Shown here: one piece after another, positions 1-5,846 of the stretch | Position numbering within the stretch: the first letter of the stretch is position 1 | How the letters are laid out: each line of letters begins with the position of its first letter | Origin: CAZWQR01 sp964638595 | Lineage (GTDB): Bacteria > Patescibacteriota > Minisyncoccia > Minisyncoccales > PEYH01 | Direction of reading: 5' to 3' | Length of the DNA stretch: 12,781 nt | NCBI GenBank assembly: GCA_964638595.1 | Contig: CAZWYU010000061.1 | Coordinates: 1 to 12,781 of the forward strand | The notes under the pieces: model-generated | What the model was told of the DNA's origin: nothing | The model's database searches: none | The model's input: only the letters and a program-made list of their open reading frames with translations | Made by a program: the position numbers and the translations under genes

Positions 1-20
1 CCTCTTAAAATCAGGCCTTA

Positions 21-60
21 GCGCCCGCAGGGCGCGTGCCGAGGCGCGAAGCGCCGAGGC
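21..60. repeat. GC-rich palindrome cluster with 3-nt loops
   Basis: Two perfect short hairpins lie side by side: gcgccc-gca-gggcgc at 21-35 and ggcgc-gaa-gcgcc at 43-55. The 8-mer gccgaggc occurs twice, at 38-45 and 53-60. The block is far richer in GC than the nearby genes and lies just past the 3' end of tRNA-Asn. It could be a dispersed palindromic repeat or part of the tRNA transcript's 3' end. No T-run follows on either strand, so it is not a classical terminator. Confidence 0.7.
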
Positions 61-82
61 AACAAACGCCGAACATACAATT

Positions 83-157
83 TGGCTCCGCGGGTAGGAC
101 TCGAACCTACAACCATTCGGTTAACAGCCGAGCGCTCTACCATTGAGCTACCGCGGA
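83..157 (-). tRNA. tRNA-Asn (anticodon GTT), CCA encoded
   Basis: The minus strand folds as a full cloverleaf. The acceptor tccgcgg (157-151) pairs with ccgcgga (93-87). The D stem is gctc/gagc, the anticodon loop is ctGTTaa, and the T arm is gtagg-ttcgagt-cctac. The discriminator is G (86), as expected for tRNA-Asn, followed by an encoded CCA (85-83). The mature body is 71 nt plus discriminator and CCA. The first 10 nt of the tRNA (157-148) also encode the last two residues and the stop codon of the upstream GIY-YIG gene, and the first 12 nt are repeated at 448-437. Confidence 0.97.
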
Positions 158-393
158 ATAATCTGATCAAGAAATTTTCTTCCCTGACCTGATTTCAAAA
201 ATCGTTCTCTTTTTAATGCTATTGTTTTATCATTATATAGCTCTCGATAAATTAATTTAAAAGGTCCGTTACTTTTAGTCCATCGGCTGCTCCCTAAATT
301 ATGTTCCCTTAATCTAAGTTCAGGCTCTTTCTTGGTGAAACCAACATATCTTTTTTTGTTCTTTAAACTTCTTAATACATATACCGAGAACAT
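148..393 (-). CDS. GIY-YIG domain nuclease, stand-alone small type
   Basis: This 81-residue protein consists of a single GIY-YIG nuclease domain. The sequence shows a VYV signature at residues 4-6 and YVG at 16-18. The expected active-site residues follow: R27 and H31 in RLREH, and E63 in LKRERFLK. The closing SGQGRKFL motif is typical of the UPF0213/YhbQ-like group. Family members cut DNA in repair or mobile contexts, but the role of the small stand-alone forms is poorly known. The ATG start has no Shine-Dalgarno sequence. The TAG stop lies inside tRNA-Asn, so the protein's last residues (Pro-Arg) are encoded by the tRNA 5' end. A copy of the tRNA 5' dodecamer lies 44 nt upstream of the start, which suggests the gene is the cargo of a small insertion. 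It lacks the other domains of UvrC and is not UvrC. Confidence 0.9.
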   Translation of the reverse strand: MFSVYVLRSLKNKKRYVGFTKKEPELRLREHNLGSSRWTKSNGPFKLIYRELYNDKTIALKRERFLKSGQGRKFLDQIIPR

Positions 394-406
394 AATTAAA
401 CCATTG

Positions 407-436
407 TCCGCCGGAGGCGGATCAGCCTCTGGCTGA
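407..436. repeat. Two abutting hairpins with 3-nt loops
   Basis: Two perfect 6-bp hairpins touch with no spacer: tccgcc-gga-ggcgga (407-421) and tcagcc-tct-ggctga (422-436). They directly abut the duplicated tRNA-Asn dodecamer at 437-448 and lie in the putative leader of the GIY-YIG gene. They could be element ends, RNA structure in the leader, or copies of a dispersed palindrome family. Confidence 0.8.
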
Positions 437-448
437 AGCTACCGCGGA
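437..448 (-). repeat. Second copy of the tRNA-Asn 5' dodecamer
   Basis: The 12 bases tccgcggtagct (minus strand) are identical to the first 12 nt of tRNA-Asn (157-146) and in the same orientation, 291 bp away. The match stops sharply at both ends. The GIY-YIG gene and the paired hairpins lie between the copies. This resembles a target-site or attachment-site duplication, with this copy marking the original tRNA 5' end next to its promoter. Confidence 0.75.
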
Positions 449-456
449 TCAATTAA

Positions 457-485
457 AATATACACTAACTATTTGTTTTTTTCAA
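457..485 (-). promoter_or_regulatory. Sigma-70 promoter for GIY-YIG and tRNA-Asn
   Basis: On the minus strand, TTGAAA (485-480) is followed after exactly 17 nt by TATATT (462-457), each one base from consensus. The predicted start, about 7 nt further on, falls at 450-449, immediately before the duplicated tRNA dodecamer at 448. That is where a promoter for the tRNA itself would be expected. In the present arrangement it would drive a transcript carrying the nuclease gene followed by tRNA-Asn. Confidence 0.65.
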
Positions 486-493
486 GTATTTTA

Positions 494-535
494 GGGCTTG
501 TGCTTAGGGCTTGTGCTTAGCCCGGGTAAGCACAA
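494..535. repeat. Tandem 13-mer leading into a 9-bp stem palindrome
   Basis: The 13-mer gggcttgtgctta is repeated in tandem (494-506, 507-519). The second copy runs into a palindrome with arms ttgtgctta (511-519) and taagcacaa (527-535) around gcccggg. The same 25-nt palindrome recurs exactly at 5742-5766. It begins 3 nt past the rpoD stop, so it may protect or end that transcript, but there is no adjacent T-run. Confidence 0.85.
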
Positions 536-538
536 TAA

Positions 539-1636
539 TTAATAGCCTTCTAATTTTTTTAAATATTCATGCTTACGAATTTTTTCCAAAGATTTTGCTT
601 CAATCTGTCTAATTCTTTCTCTAGTAACACCAAAGACTTCCCCTACTTCCTGCAAGGTATGAGTTACGCCATCTTTTAAGCCAAATCTCATAGAGAGAAT
701 TTTTTGTTCTCTTTCTGTTAAGTCAATCATAATTTCGCCTAATCTTTCTTTTAGTAAAGCCCTGCCAGCTTTTTTGGAAGGAGAGGGCATATCTTCGTCT
801 TTGATAAACTCTGCTAAAACACTGTCTTCTTCATCTTTGTCCCCTATCGGCGTTTCTAAAGAAATAGTTTTTTGAGCTATTGTTCTAATGTGTCTCACCT
901 TTTCGTTGGTAATTCCCATCTCCCTAGCTATCTCTTCAACTTCTGGCTCTCTGCCTAACTCTTTTAAAAGTTCTCTTCTAATTTTGCTATATTTTGAAAT
1001 TGTCTCTATCATATGAACCGGAATTCTTATAGTCCTTGCTTGGTCTGCTAAAGCTCTAGTGATAGCTTGCCTAATCCACCAAGTGGCATAAGTAGAAAAT
1101 TTATAGCCCTTTCGCCAATCAAACTTTTCTGCCGCCCTAAAAAGACCAGTGTTGCCTTCTTGAATTAAATCAAGAAAACTAAGATTTGGAGAACGGCCAA
1201 TGTATTTCTTAGCAAAAGAAACCACTAATCTTAAATTAGCTCTTATTAATTTTTGTTTAGCGTACTCATCGCCTTTTTCAATCATTTTGGCTAATTCCTT
1301 TTCTTCTCTGGCGCTTAAAAAATCTGTCTGACCGATTTCTTTTAAATAAATTTGGACAGAGTCCGGCCTTCTGCTTACAGAAGCCGTTTTCTTTTTGTCT
1401 TCAAATTTCAAGAATTCCGTGCTTTTTTGGAGTCTTATTCCTTCCTGATCCAGTCGGTCATAAAATTTTTCTAAATCTTCAATTTTTCTGTCAGCTCTGG
1501 GAAAGGCATGTAAAATTTCAGAATAAGTTAAAAACCCTCGACTACGACCTCGCTTAACAAGTTCTTCTATTTTAGAAGAAGAAAAAATAGGTTTTCCTCT
1601 TTTAGCTGAAGATGAAGCTTTTATTTTTTTAGGCAT
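539..1636 (-). CDS. rpoD: RNA polymerase primary sigma factor, RpoD/SigA
   Basis: This 365-residue protein directs core RNA polymerase to housekeeping promoters. A short region-1.1-like segment lies at about residues 23-70 (RGFLTYSEIL). Region 1.2 is at about 91-122 (DSVQIYLKEIG). Region 2 is at about 128-200, with the core-binding DLIQEGNTGL and the -10 recognition segment YKFSTYATWWIRQAITRA. Region 3 follows to about 285, with PVHMIETI. Region 4 is at about 293-360, with the helix-turn-helix TLQEVGEVFGVTRERIRQIE. There is no long non-conserved insert between regions 1.2 and 2.1, as in most compact SigA proteins. The gene starts 4 nt after the dnaG stop, so the two are translated from one message. 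This matches the dnaG-rpoD part of the macromolecular synthesis operon. The near-consensus -35 and -10 sites seen elsewhere in the window fit this factor. Confidence 0.97.
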   Translation of the reverse strand: MPKKIKASSSAKRGKPIFSSSKIEELVKRGRSRGFLTYSEILHAFPRADRKIEDLEKFYDRLDQEGIRLQKSTEFLKFEDKKKTASVSRRPDSVQIYLKEIGQTDFLSAREEKELAKMIEKGDEYAKQKLIRANLRLVVSFAKKYIGRSPNLSFLDLIQEGNTGLFRAAEKFDWRKGYKFSTYATWWIRQAITRALADQARTIRIPVHMIETISKYSKIRRELLKELGREPEVEEIAREMGITNEKVRHIRTIAQKTISLETPIGDKDEEDSVLAEFIKDEDMPSPSKKAGRALLKERLGEIMIDLTEREQKILSMRFGLKDGVTHTLQEVGEVFGVTRERIRQIEAKSLEKIRKHEYLKKLEGY

Positions 1637-1640
1637 AAAA

Positions 1641-3404
1641 CTATTTTAACAAAGTTTTTATTAAATCGTTAAATTGTTGGCTAAATTTTTGAATTTCTTT
1701 TGTTTTCCCCTCAATTTCGGCTTGCTTAATTTTTTGAGCCAACTCCTCCATTTTTTGCTTTTTGAAAATCTGGGATAATTCTTTTAAACAGACTGCTGTT
1801 TCTTCATTGACGTCAATTTGAACTAAATCTTTTTCTGCCTCCCCTTTTAGGGCTAAGTTATTAAGCAATTCCTTCTGCTTATCATTTAAACTAAATTCTG
1901 AATATTTACTATAAAAAGTCTTTTTGTTTTTTTTGAACTCTCTCAAAATATCTCTTGTTTCTTCTGAAAAACATTCAATTTCTTGACTGAACAAACTCTC
2001 TAGCTTTTTTGGAAAAGTTAAAAGCAAAGTTAAAATCCTTTCTTCAATTAATTGCTGACGGGTTTTTGTTTCTGGTTCTTTTAAGTTTTTTTCTTCTCTT
2101 TCTTCTGCTTTAATGTCTAGGTTAACGTATTTATTTAATTCTTCCTCTATCTTTTCTTCAGCCACTTTCAATTCCGAAGCTAATTTGTTAATCCAGTGAG
2201 ACTGTTCTATCTTATTCTGAATTCTGGCAATAATTGGCAGAAGCATTCTAGCTATTTCTTTTTTTCCTTCCACATTTTTCTGATCATAGTTCAAAAGAGC
2301 TTTCTCAAAATAGAAATCAAGAATAGATTTGGCTTTCTCAATTATTTGCCCCCAATTTTTAGCTGATTTGGAAGCAATGTCTGCCGGATCTTTGCCTTGA
2401 GGCAAAACTGCAACTCTAATATCAAAGCCTTGAGCTTGAGCTAAATTAATGCCCCGCGCAGTAGCGCTATCTCCAGCAATGTCCATATCAAAAGCAGTAA
2501 TTAAATTATTAGAATATCTTTTTAAAATTGTAAGTTGGGGTGGAGTTAAAGCGGTCCCAGAAGTAGCTACTGCATTTTTTATTCCGGATTGATGAGATAA
2601 TATCACATCAGTATAACCTTCAACTAAGATACAAGCATCTTGTTTTCTAATAGGAACTTTGGCTTTATTTAAACCATATAATACTTTGCTTTTATTGTAT
2701 AAAAGAGTATTGGGAATATTCAAATATTTAGCAAGATTTTTTTCTTCGCCTTCTTTGGTGCCAAAAAATCGACCGCCAAAACCAATTACTTGGGAATTTA
2801 AATCAAATATAGGAAAAATTATCCGCGCTCTAAAACGGTCATAAACTTTGCCTTGCTCATTTGCTAAAGCCAATCCCGCTCTTTGAATCTCTCCAATAGA
2901 ATAACCTTTTTCCTTCAAAAAATCGCCCAAGCTGTTCCATAAATTAGGGGCAAAACCTAAGCGCCATTCTTTTATTGATTCTTCTTTAATATCTCTTTGT
3001 AGGAGATATTCTTTTGCTTTTTTGCCATTTTTTCCTTCTTGAAGCTGTTTCTCATAAAATTTAGTCGCTGCCTCGCAAATTTCATAAAGCTTTTGCCGTT
3101 GGCTTTGAACTTGGGGATCCTGTCTTTTTAATTCAACTCCTGCTCGTTGAGCTAAAATTCTTAGTGCATCGCCAAACTCAACGCCTTCAATCTCTTGAAT
3201 AAAAGCAAAGATATCCCCTCCCTTGCCACATCCAAAACACCGCCAGAGTTGCCTAGTTGGGCTAACAAAAAAAGAGGGCTTCTGTTCAGAGTGAAAGGGA
3301 CAAATGGCTCTGTAGTTAGCTCCTGTTTTTTGCAACTTGATATAGCTGGATATTACATCAACAACATCAAGCCGTTCTTTAATTTCCTCAATTGGGGAAT
3401 CCAT
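1641..3404 (-). CDS. dnaG: DNA primase DnaG
   Basis: This 587-residue primase makes the RNA primers for lagging-strand synthesis. The N-terminal CHC2 zinc finger has ligands C35, H38, C56 and C59. The catalytic core follows at about 110-250 (FPIFDLNSQVIGFGGR near 197-212). The TOPRIM domain carries E262 in LVEGYTD and the acidic set D306, D308 and D312 in FDMDIAGD, expected to bind metal. The C-terminal third (about 360-587) is rich in Lys and Glu, probably helical, and should contain the helicase-binding region, though it is too diverged to assign by eye. Its ATG overlaps the end of the upstream glycosyltransferase gene by 17 nt, and rpoD follows after 4 nt. Length is normal for the family. 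No Shine-Dalgarno sequence precedes the start. Confidence 0.97.
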   Translation of the reverse strand: MDSPIEEIKERLDVVDVISSYIKLQKTGANYRAICPFHSEQKPSFFVSPTRQLWRCFGCGKGGDIFAFIQEIEGVEFGDALRILAQRAGVELKRQDPQVQSQRQKLYEICEAATKFYEKQLQEGKNGKKAKEYLLQRDIKEESIKEWRLGFAPNLWNSLGDFLKEKGYSIGEIQRAGLALANEQGKVYDRFRARIIFPIFDLNSQVIGFGGRFFGTKEGEEKNLAKYLNIPNTLLYNKSKVLYGLNKAKVPIRKQDACILVEGYTDVILSHQSGIKNAVATSGTALTPPQLTILKRYSNNLITAFDMDIAGDSATARGINLAQAQGFDIRVAVLPQGKDPADIASKSAKNWGQIIEKAKSILDFYFEKALLNYDQKNVEGKKEIARMLLPIIARIQNKIEQSHWINKLASELKVAEEKIEEELNKYVNLDIKAEEREEKNLKEPETKTRQQLIEERILTLLLTFPKKLESLFSQEIECFSEETRDILREFKKNKKTFYSKYSEFSLNDKQKELLNNLALKGEAEKDLVQIDVNEETAVCLKELSQIFKKQKMEELAQKIKQAEIEGKTKEIQKFSQQFNDLIKTLLK

Positions 3405-4062
3405 TTTTAGTTTTTAAATGCAAACGCAAAGCTATATTAATAAAAACAATTTGAAAATTCATTTTCCATCTATCTTTGGTCCCTATCCAAAATCCCCTTT
3501 TGTTTTCTTTGGTAACATGCCTAACTCCATCTAAAACTAAAGGTAAAACTCTTAAATTCCTTTTTTTTGCCAAATAAGTAATAGTGCTTTCTACATAAAA
3601 ATCTTTTTTGTATTTTTCAGGAATCTGAAACCAAAAACTTCTTTTAATCGCCCTCATACCAGAAAAAGGAGATTCTGTTTTTTGAAATATCTTATTCAAA
3701 AAATTACCTATCTGCCTTCTATCTATTGCCCCAACACTCATATCGTAATTGTTCTTTAAAACAGGAGATAATAAGCTATTAATATGTTCTGTTTTAAAAT
3801 TAATTAAATCAGCATCCAAAAAAAGCAATATATCAGCTTTGGTCTTTTTTACTCCCACATCTAATGCCTTTCCTTTACCTAAATTCTCTTCATTTTTGAC
3901 AATTTTTGCTCCTGCTTCTTCAGCTAAAATAGAAGTTCTGTCAGAAGAGCCATCATCTACAACAATTATTTCATCTAAAAACTTACAGTCTTTGGCTGCT
4001 TTTAAAACATTAACAATCGTTTTCTCTTCGTTATAGGCAGGAATAATAGCTGCAACTTTCAT
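3388..4062 (-). CDS. Family 2 glycosyltransferase (GT-A fold)
   Basis: This 224-residue enzyme is predicted to transfer a sugar from a nucleotide-sugar donor. It starts with the nucleotide-binding strand VAAIIPAYNEE (3-13), followed by VVDDGSSD (34-41) and the metal-binding DAD motif (83-85). The acceptor-side segment SGMRAIKR lies at 134-141. It resembles short polyprenyl-phosphate (dolichyl-phosphate-like) sugar transferases but lacks their C-terminal membrane helices. It would act at the cytoplasmic face of the membrane, possibly in making a lipid-linked or surface glycan. The donor and acceptor cannot be read from the sequence. The gene overlaps dnaG by 17 nt and starts 8 nt after the upstream gene ends, so it is in the same operon. 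Confidence 0.9.
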   Translation of the reverse strand: MKVAAIIPAYNEEKTIVNVLKAAKDCKFLDEIIVVDDGSSDRTSILAEEAGAKIVKNEENLGKGKALDVGVKKTKADILLFLDADLINFKTEHINSLLSPVLKNNYDMSVGAIDRRQIGNFLNKIFQKTESPFSGMRAIKRSFWFQIPEKYKKDFYVESTITYLAKKRNLRVLPLVLDGVRHVTKENKRGFWIGTKDRWKMNFQIVFINIALRLHLKTKNGFPN

Positions 4063-4070
4063 ATACTATC

Positions 4071-4496
4071 TTATTTAATATATAGGGTTATAGTCTCTTG
4101 ATTAGTTTTGCCCTCTAAAACTTCAATAGCTCGAGGCTCTGGATATTCTATGTTTTTAGGAAAATTATTTGCATTAAAGAAAATAAAATAATTGCCAGGT
4201 TTAACATTAAAAACTGCTATTCCGTTATCATCAGATAAAGCCACTCCACCAATGGGCGGAGAACCTGGCTGTTCAGCCAAATCTACCTCTACATTGTCTA
4301 AAAGCCGTCCATTATCCATAACTAAAAAAACTTCTAACCTAGCTTCTCCCTGAATGCCTTGCTCTTTGTCAATTGATAAGCTAAAGGGCGGATTAGTTGT
4401 GTCAGAATTAAATATAAAGATAGGAAAAAAATTTCCTAATAAATAGCCAACGATTAAAGATATTAGAATGATAGAAAAAATTATAATTTTTTTCAT
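4071..4496 (-). CDS. Membrane-anchored protein with a beta-sandwich domain
   Basis: This 141-residue protein has a single N-terminal hydrophobic segment (residues 4-29, after MKK), which is either an uncleaved signal anchor or a signal peptide. The remainder (about 35-141) is a predicted all-beta domain. Its pattern is VEVDLAEQPG...GGVALSDDNGIAVFNVKPGNYFIFF, the layout of carboxypeptidase-regulatory-like or Ig-like beta-sandwiches in which a ligand-facing Asp-Asn-Gly turn precedes a strand and a Pro-Gly-x-Tyr turn. It is probably exported and exposed at the cell surface. Nothing identifies a substrate. It appears to be the first gene of the operon leading to the glycosyltransferase, dnaG and rpoD. 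The reading frame is well supported; the exact family is not. Confidence 0.75.
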   Translation of the reverse strand: MKKIIIFSIILISLIVGYLLGNFFPIFIFNSDTTNPPFSLSIDKEQGIQGEARLEVFLVMDNGRLLDNVEVDLAEQPGSPPIGGVALSDDNGIAVFNVKPGNYFIFFNANNFPKNIEYPEPRAIEVLEGKTNQETITLYIK

Positions 4497-4516
4497 AGAT
4501 GTAATTAACCACTAGG

Positions 4517-4558
4517 GGTGGGAGTGGGTATCCTCCGCTCTGCGAGCTACGGAATACC
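4517..4558. repeat. tRNA-Ser 3' dodecamer copy plus imperfect hairpin
   Basis: The 12 bases ggtgggagtggg (4517-4528) match the 3' end of the tRNA-Ser gene as it lies on the plus strand (4642-4653). The adjoining stretch folds as an imperfect hairpin: ggtat (4527-4531) with atacc (4554-4558), outer tccg/cgga, and a core gctc-tgc-gagc (4537-4547) with a 3-nt loop. It lies in the leader region of the 141-residue gene. Confidence 0.6.
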
Positions 4559-4594
4559 TAAATTAATAATTCATAAACTATATTGGGTCTGTAA

Positions 4595-4640
4595 CTTGTC
4601 CTAAGCTTGTTTATCCTGAGCTAATCGAAGGGTCGAAGGG
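4595..4640. repeat. Dispersed-repeat-like segment next to tRNA-Ser
   Basis: The segment holds cttgtcctaagc and cttgtttatcctgagc as an imperfect pair, followed by tcgaaggg twice in tandem (4625-4632, 4633-4640). It abuts the discriminator base of tRNA-Ser. The cttgtcctgagc...tcgaaggg layout resembles a short repeat that I recall as common between genes in uncultured bacteria; that resemblance is from memory. Confidence 0.5.
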
Positions 4641-4725
4641 CGGTGGGAGTGGGATTCGAACCCACGAGACCCATAAGAGTCACGGCTTTCCAAGCCGTTC
4701 CGTTAAACCACTTCGGTATCCCACC
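4641..4725 (-). tRNA. tRNA-Ser (anticodon GGA), CCA not encoded
   Basis: The minus strand folds as a class II tRNA. The acceptor ggtggga (4725-4719) pairs with tcccacc (4648-4642). The anticodon stem is cggct/agccg with loop ttGGAaa, and the long variable arm is gactcttatgggtc. The T arm contains gttcgaatc. The discriminator is G (4641), correct for serine, and the next three bases read CCC, so CCA must be added after transcription, unlike tRNA-Asn in this window. Confidence 0.96.
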
Positions 4726-4755
4726 TTATTTATGCTTATTCTATATAAACACAGT

Positions 4756-5655
4756 CTATACTTTCATATCTCTCAAAGCTCTCACTCTCTCTTCTGTTGG
4801 CGGATGAGTTGAATATAGTCTTGTAATCCAGGATTTAGCTTTCTTTCCTTTAAAAGGATTGGAAATGTACAAATGCGCCATACTGGTATTAGCTCTTTTC
4901 ATAGGATTTTCGTCTGTCGCTATTTTTTCTAAGGCAGAAGCCAATCCCTCTGGATATCTTGTAATTAAAGCTCCCGAAGCATCAGCTAAAAATTCCCTTT
5001 TTCTAGAAATTGCCAGCTTGATTAAATTAGCAGCAATTGGAGCTAAAATAGCCGAAACGATTCCCAATATCACTAAAATCAATCCTAGGTTCCCCTTAGA
5101 ATCTCTCCTTCTCCCTCCTCCATAGAAACTAATTCTTAAAAACATATTAGAAGCAATAGCCACCACTCCAACTAAAACAACAATCATTGTTTGTAAGAGC
5201 ATATCTTTATTCTTAATATGAGAAAGCTCATGAGCTATTACTCCTTCAAGTTCTATTTTTTCAAGCTTTTCTAAAAGGCCTGTTGTCACGGCAACAACTG
5301 CGTGTTCCTTATTTCTGCCGGTTGCAAAAGCATTGGGTTGCCTATCTTGTATAATATAGATTTTGGGAGTTGACAAGCCGGCGGTAATACAAAGATTTTC
5401 AACAATTCTATAAAGCTCTGGATTGTCTTTTTTGGCTATCTCTTTAGCTCCGGCTATACTTAAAACTAGCTTATCTGAATACCAATAACCGCCAACGCTA
5501 GTTAGAACGCTAAAAACCACAGCAACTATTAAAATAACAGGTTCTTCAAGAACAAAAGAAAAAAACCACCCTATGCCTATAATTAATACCAAAAATGAGG
5601 TTATTAAAAACCAAGTTTTACGAACATTTTTCTCTGCAAGATGATAAAGTGTCAT
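4756..5655 (-). CDS. htpX: Membrane zinc metalloprotease HtpX (M48)
   Basis: This M48 protease is predicted to degrade misfolded membrane proteins at the inner membrane. Using the ATG at 5655 it has 299 residues and starts MTLYHLAEKNVRKTW, the usual HtpX N-terminus. Two membrane helices lie at about 15-34 and 39-58. The zinc site HELSH is at 142-146, with the third ligand a Glu in REFLADASG (about 221). Two further hydrophobic segments are at about 156-174 and 190-216. The C-terminus has the family motif STHPPTEERVRAL. A longer form from a TTG at 5676 is possible but adds only seven residues unlike the family. LemA lies upstream on the same strand, and LemA and HtpX are often neighbours. The gap between them is filled with repeats, so they may be transcribed separately. 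Confidence 0.95.
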   Translation of the reverse strand: MTLYHLAEKNVRKTWFLITSFLVLIIGIGWFFSFVLEEPVILIVAVVFSVLTSVGGYWYSDKLVLSIAGAKEIAKKDNPELYRIVENLCITAGLSTPKIYIIQDRQPNAFATGRNKEHAVVAVTTGLLEKLEKIELEGVIAHELSHIKNKDMLLQTMIVVLVGVVAIASNMFLRISFYGGGRRRDSKGNLGLILVILGIVSAILAPIAANLIKLAISRKREFLADASGALITRYPEGLASALEKIATDENPMKRANTSMAHLYISNPFKGKKAKSWITRLYSTHPPTEERVRALRDMKV

Positions 5656-5741
5656 AAATATAAATTCAAAAGTCAAAGGTTAAAAGTACAATCCAAAAAT
5701 CAAAAGTTTAAGGCAAGACATCGTAGCTCGTATTTGGCACA

Positions 5742-5766
5742 TTGTGCTTAGCCCGGGTAAGCACAA
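5742..5766. repeat. Second copy of the 25-nt palindrome
   Basis: The arms ttgtgctta (5742-5750) and taagcacaa (5758-5766) surround gcccggg, and all 25 bases are identical to 511-535. The core gcccgggta is repeated again immediately downstream (5767-5775). This copy lies between lemA and htpX. Confidence 0.88.
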
Positions 5767-5782
5767 GCCCGGGTACGGGATA

Positions 5783-5824
5783 CGAAATACACTATAAGAA
5801 ATACACTATACGAGATACGAAATA
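5783..5824. repeat. Degenerate 14-nt tandem repeat, three units
   Basis: The units are cgaaatacactata (5783-5796), agaaatacactata (5797-5810) and the more diverged cgagatacgaaata (5811-5824). The 11-mer gatacgaaata occurs at 5779-5789 and 5814-5824. The array is noncoding and sits just past the 3' end of lemA. Confidence 0.75.
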
Positions 5825-5846
5825 TGTGAAACTCTAAATTTAAAAA

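Noticed and set aside
148..393. Fragment of UvrC
   Set aside because: The GIY-YIG domain is complete with its own start and the short-family ending SGQGRKFL; there is no sign of lost downstream UvrC domains.
494..535. CRISPR array in the 13-mer tandem
   Set aside because: Units are contiguous with no spacers, only two copies exist, and no cas genes are present.
490..538. Intrinsic terminator for rpoD at the 25-nt palindrome
   Set aside because: On the minus strand no T-run follows the hairpin; an identical copy elsewhere shows it is a repeat.
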